Below are positions 10,701 through 18,143 of a stretch of 64,000 bases of DNA, in pieces (within the stretch, counting starts at the first letter, position 1; each line of letters opens with the position of its first letter). The DNA is from Burkholderiales bacterium PBB6. GTDB taxonomy: Bacteria; Pseudomonadota; Gammaproteobacteria; Burkholderiales; Burkholderiaceae_C. A program made the translations under genes and the position numbers. The notes under the pieces are model-generated. The model searched no databases, had not been told where the DNA came from, and was given only the letters and a program-made list of their open reading frames with translations. Where the stretch lies: positions 930,001 to 994,000 of the forward strand of contig NKIH01000001.1 in NCBI GenBank assembly GCA_002255925.1. The letters are read 5' to 3'.

Positions 10701-11021
10701 CTGCTGGTGCGCGAAGGCTACCGGGTGGTGCTGGCGAAGGACGGTCTGGATGCGCTGGATCGTCTGAGCGACGAGCGCCCGGCCGTGATGCTGTGCGACA
10801 TCGAAATGCCCCGCATGGACGGCTTCGACCTGGTGCGCAATCTGCGCAACGACCCGCGTCTGGCCGACCTGCCGGTGGTGATGATCACGTCGCGCATCGC
10901 GCAGAAGCACCGTGATCACGCAACCGAACTGGGTGTTCAGCATTACCTCGGCAAGCCGTACGACGAAGACCAGCTGTTGATGCTGGTCCGCGACTATGCA
11001 GGCGCCCCAGTCGCCGTTTGA
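4794..11021 (+). CDS. chpA: Hybrid chemotaxis kinase ChpA (PilL/ChpA), multi-HPt CheA with receiver
   Basis: This is the central kinase of the Pil-Chp pathway, 2075 residues. Three phosphotransfer histidines are visible: His726 in FHTLKGSSRMVG, His1072 in LAHSLAGNSAAVG and His1294 in LHTLKGGARLAG. Ala/Glu/Pro-rich linkers separate them, including the triplet SLDLPSLDLPSLDL around residues 880-890. Then come the CheA dimerisation helices, an ATP-binding domain (N-box HLLRNAVAHGIE from about 1648, DDGGGLDL, GRGVGMDVV), a CheW-like domain and a C-terminal receiver with phospho-Asp2002. ATG 4794 is used; an upstream in-frame start inside pilJ is unlikely. The 3' end overlaps the diguanylate cyclase gene. 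Confidence 0.93.
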   Translation: MDQDRDHEGPGDLSALAWVNDELRRTLETAHKSLRRQLRESDSRPLDFEGGAPTALLQARHLIHQGVGALDMIGLPAAARFLRASEQTVQRLSNGTLAVDHDVVVTLERASFALLDYLRRMLAGQPVPALALFPQYRDVLALAGAERVHPADLWDAPPVRHGHAGAVVSGGRVAVVADTRVRGSIERKLLDYFRTGSPAAAGVMGERFHTLAQATAGELTLPWQLAAAFFEAQAQGLLATDLYTKRMASRLLALLRAAERGQTECPERLLQDLLFYCARARRDDDVAPRLGQVWDEHGLQAAHAVDVNAASLGRFDPALLPVARRRVAALKDTWSALTAGEYGAQTGLNEQAALVADSVRQLYSSGQTLATSLTAAVASCGDAAPSAPLAMEVATCLLCIDASLDEIDLEQPDMQRRIVRLAQRLDVVAAGRPSEPVEPWVEALYRDVSDRQAMGSVVQELRSSLAEVEAQMDRFSRNPEEHELLIPVPGQLAAMRGVMSVLGLDQATQALARMREDVDAAMTAPDQAQALAGRLADNVGALSFLIDMLGVQPQLAKSLFQFDAATGRFAAVMGRARTATAADAADAQLAEQVAGLMQTATDEDISSADLSRTLEDLSHQAMAADLPSLAETAAQARRAIEAADNDDERELARADAAQALNDFADAARPAPPPDSAHAPLDDDADMREIFFEEAREVFGQAAEAVQALQADEGDLGALTAVRRAFHTLKGSSRMVGLKAFGEGAWACEQLFNARLADAQARADAPTREFTAEALATMAGWVDALEVDADAAIRPDDLMARADALRKAPVFALESESQPDSAPELDVVPEVQAAASSLDLDVAGFALPALTEGLEVQDNIETADLDASAFEAVPGRLSALDLPSLDLPSLDLGEAAAGEALEASAVESVDAVEEQPVEAVVEAPTAEAAAAPAESVTEAALPVLNALPTDAADELAEPDALAAEASTDASNEASDWAPTTEVVPPELRAPQIDVELDLDVDPVVEIPEGTSPDEVDAERYKVVGPLRISIALFNIYLNEADEQSRRLCVELSEWQLELELDRPVSETALALAHSLAGNSAAVGYTALSGLARRLEHALERSRGRGVGEPAEAQLFFDAADEIRRLLHQFAAGFLKSVPEELMARFDEHEAQESQHVSHPAALTLVSNHTEALGALAGQDLPAEGDEQLLAPEEAGSDDLPSEHAEMPATQLGGLSYSALTEEAPVVAAPQLRRNVASLEGLGDDIDVADAIDPELFEFFKEEGQELLPTLAEHLRLWEQTPSDMGSGVMVMRALHTLKGGARLAGAMRLGEMAHRLETAVEQVASRGHADAVLLARLQAGADTLVDEFDRLRRGEAVQDGSSAAPDALAALGQVLSQSAPLASDVMPALAAIPAALVTAADADVAAPAEAASAPQAAVATAAVAPGTVVDRTPLDWSLLVGDGSATAAAAPAFAQDAGSGASVRVRGTLLDRLVSHAGEVGIARARIGSELGQMQLGLRDLTDNLERLRRQLRDLELQAETQMATRLEAARQSQQAFDPLEMDRFTRVQELTRMLAESVNDVGTVQRGLAQTLQASEDQLAVQTRLTRDLQDDLLRARMVEFDTLSDRLYRVVRQSAKDSGKQVRLNLSGGSIELDRSVLDRMAPAFEHLLRNAVAHGIEAPGLREATGKDAAGTIDVLLQQSGNEVQIEVRDDGGGLDLSRIAERARQMGLLDDDARPTEADLAGLIFTPGFSTADKVTELAGRGVGMDVVRAEVTGMGGRIETASGSGRGTSFKMVLPLTTAVTQVVPVMCGTQMTALPSTLIELVRRVPVAEVEQAYRTGALRHGDRDIPFFWLGSLLQQGLRGAVEGRTAQVLIVRSAAQYVAVHVGQVLGNQEVVVKNLGPQLSRLPGLAGMSLMPSGQTVLIYNPVALAAVYGQAVRDQLLAQLASGLPELPTDAQEATAPAEAVAPLVMVVDDSLTVRRVTQRLLVREGYRVVLAKDGLDALDRLSDERPAVMLCDIEMPRMDGFDLVRNLRNDPRLADLPVVMITSRIAQKHRDHATELGVQHYLGKPYDEDQLLMLVRDYAGAPVAV

Positions 11022-12039
11022 CATCCTGGACGGTGTCGCAGCCCTGACCGGGCTGCGCGACCGCGACCTGCTCGACCAGCAACTGGTGGCCGTGCTGGCC
11101 CGCTGGCTGGCGGTTGATCAGGCGCACCTGCACCGGCTGTCTGGTGACGAGGCTGACCTGCGCTGGCTGACCACCTTCCGACAGACCACGGCAGGGCAGA
11201 CGCCCGACGCCGTGCCCCTGTGGATGGACTGGCGTGCCTTGCCCACCCAGGGCGATCGTCCTGACTGGGCCCACTGCGCCAGCATCGCCGAGCCGCATTA
11301 CGCCCAGCACCCCACACCGGCCCTGCTGCTGCCACTGCCCGGTGACCACACGCCGCAGGGCGTGCTGGAGCTGTGCGGAGCGCCCGCACTCGATGCCCAA
11401 ACGCTTGAGCAGTTGATGAAGTTCATGCGGGTCTGGCGCCATGTGCAGGGCCTGATCGACTACAGCGAACGTGACTCGCTCACGGGCCTGTTCAACCGCA
11501 AGAGCTTCGACGAGTCGTTCTACAAGGCCTCGGCACTGCCCAAGGCCCGTGACGACGACGGCAACGAGCGCCGGCAGGACACCAGCACCGGCGGCTGGTG
11601 GCTGGCCCTGCTCGACATCGACCACTTCAAGAGCGTGAATGACCGCTTTGGCCACCTCATCGGCGACGAAGTGCTGTTGTTGCTCTCGCGCGTGATGCGC
11701 CAGTGCTTCCGCTTCTATGACCAGCTTTACCGCTTTGGCGGCGAAGAGTTCGTGGTGCTGCTGCGCTGCCCGGAAGAGGCGGGCGCGATGTCGGCGCTGC
11801 AGCGCTTCCGCGAGGCCGTGCGCCAGTTCCCGTTCCCGCAGGTGCAGCAACTGACCGTGAGCATCGGCTTCACCGATGTGCGCCCGGGTGACACGCCTTC
11901 GGCCGCGGTGGAGCGGGCTGACAAGGCGGTGTACTTCGCCAAGCGCAATGGCCGCGACCAGGTGCGCCACCACGCCACGCTGCTGCGCGACGGCGACCTG
12001 GAAGAAGACAAGCCCGACAGCGACGTCGAGCTGTTCTGA
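10996..12039 (+). CDS. Diguanylate cyclase (GGDEF domain)
   Basis: It makes cyclic di-GMP from two GTP. The 347-residue protein has a GAF-like N-terminal half (about 1-150) and a GGDEF domain. The A-site is intact as GGEEF at 248-252. A product-inhibition I-site RFYD occupies 239-242, exactly five residues before GGEEF. DIDHFKSVNDRFGH is the metal-binding segment. The start overlaps the last 26 bases of chpA, so the two are likely co-translated. This places a c-di-GMP source directly in the twitching operon. The N-terminal ligand, if any, is unknown. Confidence 0.9.
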   Translation: MQAPQSPFDILDGVAALTGLRDRDLLDQQLVAVLARWLAVDQAHLHRLSGDEADLRWLTTFRQTTAGQTPDAVPLWMDWRALPTQGDRPDWAHCASIAEPHYAQHPTPALLLPLPGDHTPQGVLELCGAPALDAQTLEQLMKFMRVWRHVQGLIDYSERDSLTGLFNRKSFDESFYKASALPKARDDDGNERRQDTSTGGWWLALLDIDHFKSVNDRFGHLIGDEVLLLLSRVMRQCFRFYDQLYRFGGEEFVVLLRCPEEAGAMSALQRFREAVRQFPFPQVQQLTVSIGFTDVRPGDTPSAAVERADKAVYFAKRNGRDQVRHHATLLRDGDLEEDKPDSDVELF

Positions 12040-12055
12040 AGGCTTTGCCGCCCGC

Positions 12056-13546
12056 TCAGGCGCCGGCCTTGCCTTCACGCGCAACTGCAAAGCGCGCCAG
12101 CGTCAATTGCCGGGCCGCATCGTGGTCCACCACCGGCTCCGGGTAGTCGATGCCCAGCTTGACCGAGGCTTCCACCAGTTCCAGCGGCTTCGCCAGCCAC
12201 GGCGCGTGGATGGCCTTGCGGCCCAGCCCGGCCAGTTGCGGCAGGTAACGCCTGATGAACTTGCCGTCCGGATCAAACCGCTCACTCTGCGTGACGGGGT
12301 TGAAGATCCGGAAGTAGGGCTGCGCGTCGCAACCCGTGGAGGCGGCCCACTGCCAGCCGCCGTTGTTGGCGGCCAGGTCAAAGTCATTGAGGTGCAGTGC
12401 GAACCACGCTTCGCCGCGGCGCCAGTCGATACCCAGGTCCTTGGTCAGGAAGCTGGCGCTGATCATGCGCAGGCGGTTGTGCATGTAGCCGGTCTTCAGC
12501 AACTGCAGCATCGCGGCGTCGACCAGCGGATAGCCGGTGCGGCCCTCGCACCAGGCGGTGAACAGCGCATCGCCATGTTTGCCGTGCTCCCACTTCACGG
12601 CGTCGTACTCGGGCTTGAACGAATGCCCGACGACGCGCGGATGGTGGTGCAGGATCTGGTGATAAAAATCTCGCCAGATCAACTCCGACAGCCAGACCTC
12701 GGCACCACGCGAGCCGCCTTGCGAGCGGTGCAAGGCCTCCCGGGCCAAGGTGCGGATCGACACCGTGCCGAACCTCAGGTGTGTGCTGAGGTAGCTCGGG
12801 CCCTTCACGGCGGGGAAATTGCGCGCGTCCTCGTAGTGGTCGATGCGGTGCAGGAAATCATCCAGCAATTCGCGCGCGCCGGTGCTGCCGGTGGGCAGCT
12901 TCAGGGTGTGCAGGTCAGACGGCTCGAAACCGATGCCTGAGAGCGCTGGCACGCCAGGTTTTCCGGCCCGCTCGGGCCAGGCTGCCAGCGCGGACGCGTG
13001 ACGTGCCACCGGCCAGCCCCGCAGATAAAACTCGTTGACCTTGCGCAGCCAGGCGTTCTTGTAGGGCGTGAACACGCTGTAGGGCGTGCCGCCACCGGTC
13101 ATCACCTCATCACGCTCGAAGACCACATGGTCTTTGGTGGTGTACAGCGACACGCCGGCGTCAGACAAGGCGCCACGCACCTGCGCATCACGCGAAACCG
13201 CGTCCGGCTCGTCGTCGTGGTTGGCAAATACGGCCTGCACGCCCAGCTCGCGGGCCAGCGTCGGAATCTCACGGGTGGCCCAGCCGTGGCGGACGATCAG
13301 GTGCACGTTCTCCCGGCCATGCGACTGGCCCAGGGCGGTGAGCTGCGCGTCCAAGTCAACGAGGCTGTCCCGGATGAACTCGACCCGGCGGTCCTTGCGC
13401 GGCAGGGCGTCCAGAATCGCCGAGTCGAAGACGAACACGCACCACACCTGGCGGGCGGCGCGGCAGGCGGCATACAGGGCGGCATGGTCATCCGCGCGTA
13501 GATCGCGCCGGAACCAGACCAGTGCGGCATCGATGGAAGCTTGCAT
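12056..13546 (-). CDS. phrB: Deoxyribodipyrimidine photolyase
   Basis: This light-driven flavoprotein splits cyclobutane pyrimidine dimers in DNA. The 496-residue protein begins LVWFRRDLRADDHAALY, the photolyase N-terminal antenna domain. The FAD domain shows MHNRLRM(I), DFDLAANNGGWQWAASTG and YFRIFNP, the class I signature with the conserved Asn-Asn-Gly-Gly-Trp. ATG 13546 is chosen because it places the motif 8 residues in; in-frame starts upstream add an unlikely leader overlapping the yqgE promoter. It is convergent with the diguanylate cyclase and divergent from yqgE. Confidence 0.93.
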   Translation of the reverse strand: MQASIDAALVWFRRDLRADDHAALYAACRAARQVWCVFVFDSAILDALPRKDRRVEFIRDSLVDLDAQLTALGQSHGRENVHLIVRHGWATREIPTLARELGVQAVFANHDDEPDAVSRDAQVRGALSDAGVSLYTTKDHVVFERDEVMTGGGTPYSVFTPYKNAWLRKVNEFYLRGWPVARHASALAAWPERAGKPGVPALSGIGFEPSDLHTLKLPTGSTGARELLDDFLHRIDHYEDARNFPAVKGPSYLSTHLRFGTVSIRTLAREALHRSQGGSRGAEVWLSELIWRDFYHQILHHHPRVVGHSFKPEYDAVKWEHGKHGDALFTAWCEGRTGYPLVDAAMLQLLKTGYMHNRLRMISASFLTKDLGIDWRRGEAWFALHLNDFDLAANNGGWQWAASTGCDAQPYFRIFNPVTQSERFDPDGKFIRRYLPQLAGLGRKAIHAPWLAKPLELVEASVKLGIDYPEPVVDHDAARQLTLARFAVAREGKAGA

Positions 13547-13607
13547 GGGTGCGCAGTGTCTTACGAATCGGCCGTTCTTGCCTGGCGCGCCTGCCGCCCC
13601 CCTGAAA

Positions 13608-13613
13608 TAGAAT
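13608..13613 (+). promoter_or_regulatory. Possible -10 element for a leaderless yqgE transcript
   Basis: TAGAAT ends only 6 bases before the yqgE ATG at 13620. Transcription starting the usual 6-8 bases downstream would begin at the start codon itself. No good -35 hexamer is visible. Confidence 0.4.
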
Positions 13614-13619
13614 GGGCGC

Positions 13620-14198
13620 ATGGCATCGGACGGCATCAATCTCACCCATCAATTCCTGATCGCGATGCCCGGCATGGCCGATGAACAATTCACCGGCGCC
13701 GTGGTCTATCTCTGCGAACACAACGACAAGGGTGCGCTCGGCTTGGTCATCAACCGGCCCAGCGACATCACCCTGAAGGACTTGTTCGACAAGATCGACC
13801 TGCCGCTGGCCAGTGAGCAGCTCGGCCGCCAGCCCGTGTTTCTGGGCGGCCCGGTCCAGCCGGAGCGTGGTTTCGTGCTGCATGAGCGGCCCGACGACGA
13901 CGCTGCGGCCTATCACTCCACCCTGAACGTGCCCGGCGGTCTGTCGATGACCACCAGCAAGGACGTGCTCGAGGCCCTGGCCGAGGGCAGCGGCCCGCGC
14001 CGGGTGCTGGTGACGCTGGGTTACAGCGGCTGGTCAGCCGGGCAACTCGAAGACGAGATCGGCCGCAACGGCTGGCTGACGGTGGACGCGCAGCCCGAAG
14101 TCATCTTCGACACGCCGATCGAGCAGCGTTACCAGCGGGCGGTGGCCTTGCTCGGGTTCGACCCGCGCATGCTCTCGCAAGAGGCGGGGCACGCATGA
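13620..14198 (+). CDS. yqgE: YqgE/AlgH family protein (UPF0301, DUF179)
   Basis: This 192-residue protein belongs to the conserved YqgE/AlgH family, whose biochemical role is not settled. Family marks are the opening NLTHQFLIAMPGM, then FTGAVVYLCEH, GALGLVINRP, VFLGGPVQPERGFVLH and the closing YSGWSAGQLEDEI. The length is typical. It overlaps ruvX by 4 bases (ATGA), and the same pair precedes pyrR-pyrB-pyrC' in pseudomonads, where the gene is called algH. No membrane segment or signal peptide is seen. Confidence 0.93.
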   Translation: MASDGINLTHQFLIAMPGMADEQFTGAVVYLCEHNDKGALGLVINRPSDITLKDLFDKIDLPLASEQLGRQPVFLGGPVQPERGFVLHERPDDDAAAYHSTLNVPGGLSMTTSKDVLEALAEGSGPRRVLVTLGYSGWSAGQLEDEIGRNGWLTVDAQPEVIFDTPIEQRYQRAVALLGFDPRMLSQEAGHA

Positions 14199-14617
14199 GC
14201 GTGGCCAGCCCAATTGCCCCGGGTCTGTCCAGTTCCGCCACCCTGCTGGCCTTTGATTTTGGTACCCGCCGCGTGGGCGTGGCCACCGGCAATGTGCTGA
14301 TGCGGCGCGGCCAGGGCCTGCGCACCATCGCGGCCGAGGGCGATGCGCGCTTTGCCGCGATCGACGCGCTGATCAAGGAATGGCAGCCCGAGGCCCTGGT
14401 CATCGGCGTGCCCTGGTACCCCGACGGCGCACCACACGACAATACGCGCCGCGCGCAGCGCTTCGGCCGCCAGTTGCACGGGCGATTCCGCCTGACGGTG
14501 CACGAGGTGGATGAGCGCTACACCACCACCGAAGCCATCGCGTCGGGCGCCCAAGACGCCGACGCGGCCTCGGCCGTGCTGATCCTCGAACAATTTTTCC
14601 GCGAGCACTTCACATGA
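14195..14617 (+). CDS. ruvX: Holliday-junction resolvase-like / pre-16S rRNA nuclease YqgF (RuvX)
   Basis: This 140-residue RNase H-fold nuclease family member is implicated in 16S rRNA 5'-end maturation. The fold is seen in LLAFDFGTRRVGVATGN, with the first catalytic Asp, then VIGVPWYPDG and the C-terminal VDERYTTTEA motif with acidic residues. The N-terminus carries about a dozen extra residues. It overlaps yqgE at the front and pyrR at the back by 4 bases each, so the run is translationally coupled. Confidence 0.9.
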   Translation: MSVASPIAPGLSSSATLLAFDFGTRRVGVATGNVLMRRGQGLRTIAAEGDARFAAIDALIKEWQPEALVIGVPWYPDGAPHDNTRRAQRFGRQLHGRFRLTVHEVDERYTTTEAIASGAQDADAASAVLILEQFFREHFT

Positions 14618-15117
14618 GCACCTTGACCCTCGACGCGCAAGCGCTGTACCAGGAGCTGCTGAACGGCGTGCGGCCGCTGCTCAAGCCCGAGACCTCGCTG
14701 GTCGGCGTGTGGTCGGGCGGTGCCTGGCTCGCTGAGCGGCTGCAGGCTGATTTGCAATTGCCGGGCGCTGCGGGCGTGATCTCCAGCACGCTGCACCGCG
14801 ACGACTTCGGCTCACGCGGCCTGGCCGCCACGGCCGATCCGACCAGCCTGCCGTTTTCCATCGACGGCCGCCACATCCTGCTGGTGGACGACGTGCTGTT
14901 CACGGGCCGCACGATCCGCGCCGTCATCAATGAGCTGTACGACTACGGCCGCCCGGCCAGCGTGACGCTGGCGGTGCTGGTGGACCGCGGTGGCCGCGAG
15001 CTGCCGATCCAGGCCTCGTTCGCCGCCGCCCGCGTGGCGCTGCCCGCCCAACAACGCCTGTCGCTGGCCCGCGCCGCCGACGGCGCCCTGACTTTCACCC
15101 TGACCGAGGAGCACTGA
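14614..15117 (+). CDS. pyrR: PyrR-type bifunctional pyrimidine regulator / uracil phosphoribosyltransferase
   Basis: This 167-residue phosphoribosyltransferase-fold protein has the PRPP loop [16 protein letters not shown] and the PyrR-typical segment around [11 protein letters not shown]. In Bacillus PyrR attenuates the pyr operon by RNA binding. In proteobacteria the regulatory role is less clear, and I see no PyrR-binding attenuator in front of pyrB, since only 4 bases separate the genes. It sits in the coupled order yqgE-ruvX-pyrR-pyrB. Confidence 0.9.
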   Translation: MSTLTLDAQALYQELLNGVRPLLKPETSLVGVWSGGAWLAERLQADLQLPGAAGVISSTLHRDDFGSRGLAATADPTSLPFSIDGRHILLVDDVLFTGRTIRAVINELYDYGRPASVTLAVLVDRGGRELPIQASFAAARVALPAQQRLSLARAADGALTFTLTEEH

Positions 15118-15121
15118 CGTC

Positions 15122-16084
15122 ATGCTCTCCCGACGCAACCCCCAACTCAACCGCCACGGCGAGCTGATTCACCTGCTGTCCATCGAAGGGCTGCCGAAGG
15201 CTGTGCTGACGCACATCCTCGACACCGCGGGCACCTTCCTGTCGGTCAATGACCGCGAGGTGAAGAAGGTGCCGCTGCTGCGCGGCAAGAGCGTGTTCAA
15301 CCTGTTCTTCGAGAACAGCACCCGCACCCGCACCACCTTCGAGATCGCGGCCAAGCGCCTGTCGGCCGACGTGATCAACCTCGACATCGCCAAGTCCAGC
15401 GCGTCGAAGGGTGAAAGCCTGATCGACACCATCTCCAACCTGTCGGCCATGCACGCCGACATGTTCGTGGTGCGTCACAGCGAGTCGGGCGCGCCCTACC
15501 TGATCGCCCAGCACTGCGCGCCGCATGTGCACGTGGTGAATGCCGGTGACGGCCGCCATGCCCACCCGACGCAGGGCCTGCTGGACATGTACACGATCCG
15601 GCACTTCAAGAAGGACTTCACGCAGCTGAGCGTGGCGATCGTCGGCGACATCGTGCACTCGCGCGTGGCCCGCTCCGACATCCACGCCCTGACCACGCTG
15701 GGCGTGCCCGACATCCGCGCAGTGGGCCCGAAGACGCTGGTGCCGGGTGACCTGGCGCAGATGGGCGTGCGGGTCTGCCACGACATGGCTGAAGGCATCC
15801 GCGGCGCCGACGTGATCATCATGCTGCGCCTGCAGAACGAGCGCATGAGCGGCGCGATGCTGCCGAGCGCGGGTGAGTTCTTCAAGAGCTACGGCCTGAC
15901 CGACGAAAAGCTGGCGCTGGCCAAGCCCGACTGCATCGTGATGCACCCGGGGCCGATCAACCGCGGCGTGGAAATCGACTCGTCGGTGGCCGATGGCTCC
16001 CACAGCGTGATCCTGCCGCAGGTCACTTTCGGCATCGCCGTCCGCATGGCGGTGATGTCCATCATTGCGGGGAATGAAGCATGA
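15122..16084 (+). CDS. pyrB: Aspartate carbamoyltransferase catalytic subunit
   Basis: It condenses carbamoyl phosphate with aspartate in pyrimidine synthesis. The 320-residue protein has the carbamoyl phosphate loop [12 protein letters not shown] near residues 63-74, the mobile-loop KGES near 98-101, [11 protein letters not shown], and the C-terminal [12 protein letters not shown]. The N-terminus carries a short extension, as in ATCases that bind a PyrC-like partner. It overlaps pyrC' by 4 bases. No pyrI regulatory subunit gene is present, which fits the class A ATCase/PyrC' dodecamer known from Pseudomonas. Confidence 0.95.
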   Translation: MLSRRNPQLNRHGELIHLLSIEGLPKAVLTHILDTAGTFLSVNDREVKKVPLLRGKSVFNLFFENSTRTRTTFEIAAKRLSADVINLDIAKSSASKGESLIDTISNLSAMHADMFVVRHSESGAPYLIAQHCAPHVHVVNAGDGRHAHPTQGLLDMYTIRHFKKDFTQLSVAIVGDIVHSRVARSDIHALTTLGVPDIRAVGPKTLVPGDLAQMGVRVCHDMAEGIRGADVIIMLRLQNERMSGAMLPSAGEFFKSYGLTDEKLALAKPDCIVMHPGPINRGVEIDSSVADGSHSVILPQVTFGIAVRMAVMSIIAGNEA

Positions 16085-17388
16085 AGGTCCTGATTCGCAA
16101 CGGACGCGTGGTGGACCCGGCTTCGGGCCGGGACGAAGTGGCCGACGTGGCCGTCGCCAACGGCCGCATCGTGGCCATCGGCCGGGTGCCCGGTGATTTC
16201 GACAGCGCCCGCGTCATCGACGCGACGGGCTGCGTCGTCGCCCCCGGCCTGGTAGACCTGGCTGCCCGCCTGCGGGAGCCGGGCCATGAGCATGAAGGCA
16301 TGCTCGAATCCGAACTCAACGCGGCAGCCGCCGGCGGCGTGACCAGCCTGGTGTGCCCGCCCGACACCGACCCGACCCTCGATGAGCCGGGCCTGGTCGA
16401 CATGCTGAAGTTCCGCGCCCGCAAGCTCAGCCTGTGCCGCCTGTTCCCTTTGGGCGCCTTGACGCGCGGGCTGGCCGGTGAGGCGCTGACCGAAATGGCC
16501 GAGCTCACCGAGAGCGGCTGCGTCGGCTTCTCTCAGGCGGAAGTGCCGGTGAAGGACACGCTGGTGCTGCAGCGCGCCATGCAATACGCCGCCACCTATG
16601 GCTACACCGTCTGGCTCCGGCCGGTTGATGCCTTCCTGGGCAAGGGTGTGGCGGCCAGCGGCGCCATGGCCACTCGCCTGGGTTTGTCGGGCGTGCCGGT
16701 GGCTGCAGAAACCATCGCCCTGCACACCATTTTTGAGCTGATGCGCGTGACGGGTGCGCGGGTGCACCTGTGCCGCCTGTCCAGCGCGGCGGGCGTGTCG
16801 CTGCTGCGCCGTGCCAAGGCCGAAGGCCTGAAGGTCACCGCGGACGTCAGCATCAACTCGCTGCACCTGACCGACGTCGACATCGGCTTCTTCAACTCGG
16901 CCATGCGCCTGAACCCGCCGCTGCGCCAGCAGGCTGACCGCGAAGCGCTGCGCGCGGCGCTGGCTGACGGCACCATCGACGCCCTGGTGTCTGACCACAC
17001 CCCGGTGGACGAAGACGCCAAGACCTTGCCCTTCGGCGAAGCTGAACCCGGCGCCACCGGTCTGGAGTTGCTGCTCAGCCTTGCGCTGAAGTGGGGCGAA
17101 GACACCAAGCTGCCCATGGCCGCCACCCTGGCCCGCGTGACCAGCCTGCCGGTGCAGGTGCTGGGCGACGCGCTGGGCTCGCTCGCGCAAAGCGCCGGCC
17201 GTGTGGTGGAAGGCGGCGTGGCCGACCTGTGCGTGTTTGATCCCGAGGCCATCTGGCAGGTCGAGCCCAAGCTGCTCAAGAGCCAGGGCAAGCACACGCC
17301 GTTTGATTTCGGCATCACGGGCACGGCGCTGCCGGGTCGCGTGCGTGCGACCCTGGTGGCCGGCACGGTGGCCTACCAGGTCTCTTGA
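16081..17388 (+). CDS. pyrC': Dihydroorotase-like, probably catalytically dead PyrC'
   Basis: The 435-residue protein has the type I dihydroorotase fold, from [11 protein letters not shown] to the C-terminal VADLCVFDP. The metal ligands are lost. The usual DxHxHLREPG reads [10 protein letters not shown], with Ala61 and Arg63 in place of both histidines. The HxxH of the barrel reads HLCR (Arg232). The TPHHL segment reads SINSL around 256-261. Only SDHTPVDED near 303 stays close to consensus. In Pseudomonas such a PyrC' is a structural partner needed to assemble ATCase. A working pyrC must therefore exist elsewhere in this genome. Its stop overlaps the plsC start as TGATG. Confidence 0.9.
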   Translation: MKVLIRNGRVVDPASGRDEVADVAVANGRIVAIGRVPGDFDSARVIDATGCVVAPGLVDLAARLREPGHEHEGMLESELNAAAAGGVTSLVCPPDTDPTLDEPGLVDMLKFRARKLSLCRLFPLGALTRGLAGEALTEMAELTESGCVGFSQAEVPVKDTLVLQRAMQYAATYGYTVWLRPVDAFLGKGVAASGAMATRLGLSGVPVAAETIALHTIFELMRVTGARVHLCRLSSAAGVSLLRRAKAEGLKVTADVSINSLHLTDVDIGFFNSAMRLNPPLRQQADREALRAALADGTIDALVSDHTPVDEDAKTLPFGEAEPGATGLELLLSLALKWGEDTKLPMAATLARVTSLPVQVLGDALGSLAQSAGRVVEGGVADLCVFDPEAIWQVEPKLLKSQGKHTPFDFGITGTALPGRVRATLVAGTVAYQVS

Positions 17389-18143
17389 TGCGGGTATTGC
17401 TGGCGATGTGGCGCATGGCCCGGGTGCTGGTGCACCTCGGCCACGGCATGATCCTGATGGCCTTGCGCTTCGAGCGCATGACCGTGCCGCAGCGCCATGC
17501 CATGGTGCAGTGGTGGAGCCGCAAGTTGCTGGCGGTGGTCGGCCTTTCGCTCACGGTGCACGGGCAGGCCCGGCAGGCGGGCGGGCTGCTGATCGCCAAC
17601 CACGTGTCGTGGCTCGACATCGCGGTGCTGCATGCGGCGTGTCCGCAGGCGCGCTTCGTGTCGAAAGCTGATGTGCGCAAGTGGCCCTTGCTGGGTTGGC
17701 TGATCGCCGGTGTGGGCACGCTCTTCATCGAGCGTGAGCGCAAGCGCGACGCCATGCGCATGGTGCACGACATGGCGGCCGCGCTGCAGCGTGGCGAAAC
17801 CGTGGCCGTGTTCCCTGAGGGCACCACCGGTGCTGGCGCGCAGACGCTGCCGTTTCACGCCAACCTGCTGCAGGCCGCGATCGCGGTGGAGGCGCCGATC
17901 ATTCCGGCGGCGCTGCGTTACAGCGAGCCTGGCCATGTCTTTGCTTGGTCGGCGCAGTACATCGACGACACCACGCTGGTGCAGAGCATTTGGCGGGTGG
18001 TGAGTGCGCGCGGCCTGGCCGTGGAATTGACCATCCTGCCGCCGCACGGCAGCGCGCACGCGGATCGGCGCGCGCTGGCTGCGCACATGCAGGCGCAGAT
18101 CCAGCAGGTGCTGGATGCTGCGCCCAGCAGCGCATCGGCCTGA
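17388..18143 (+). CDS. plsC: 1-acyl-sn-glycerol-3-phosphate acyltransferase
   Basis: It acylates lysophosphatidic acid in phospholipid synthesis at the inner membrane. The 251-residue protein has the HX4D block NHVSWLD and a second block with FIERER. FPEGTT supplies the glycerophosphate-binding site, and an IIPAALRY segment follows. N-terminal hydrophobic stretches (VLLAMWRMARVLVHLGHGMILMAL) suggest membrane anchoring. The start ATG shares bases with the pyrC' stop, so it is coupled to the pyr genes. Other 1-acylglycerophosphate-type acyltransferases (OlsA-like) cannot be excluded. Confidence 0.87.
   Translation: MRVLLAMWRMARVLVHLGHGMILMALRFERMTVPQRHAMVQWWSRKLLAVVGLSLTVHGQARQAGGLLIANHVSWLDIAVLHAACPQARFVSKADVRKWPLLGWLIAGVGTLFIERERKRDAMRMVHDMAAALQRGETVAVFPEGTTGAGAQTLPFHANLLQAAIAVEAPIIPAALRYSEPGHVFAWSAQYIDDTTLVQSIWRVVSARGLAVELTILPPHGSAHADRRALAAHMQAQIQQVLDAAPSSASA

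Noticed and set aside
9099..11024. 641-residue minus-strand frame opposite chpA
   Set aside because: His/Gln/Arg-rich composition without motifs; the plus strand encodes the CheA kinase core.
13547..13645. Longer photolyase start adding 33 residues
   Set aside because: The extra residues are unlike any photolyase and would overlap the yqgE promoter and start.
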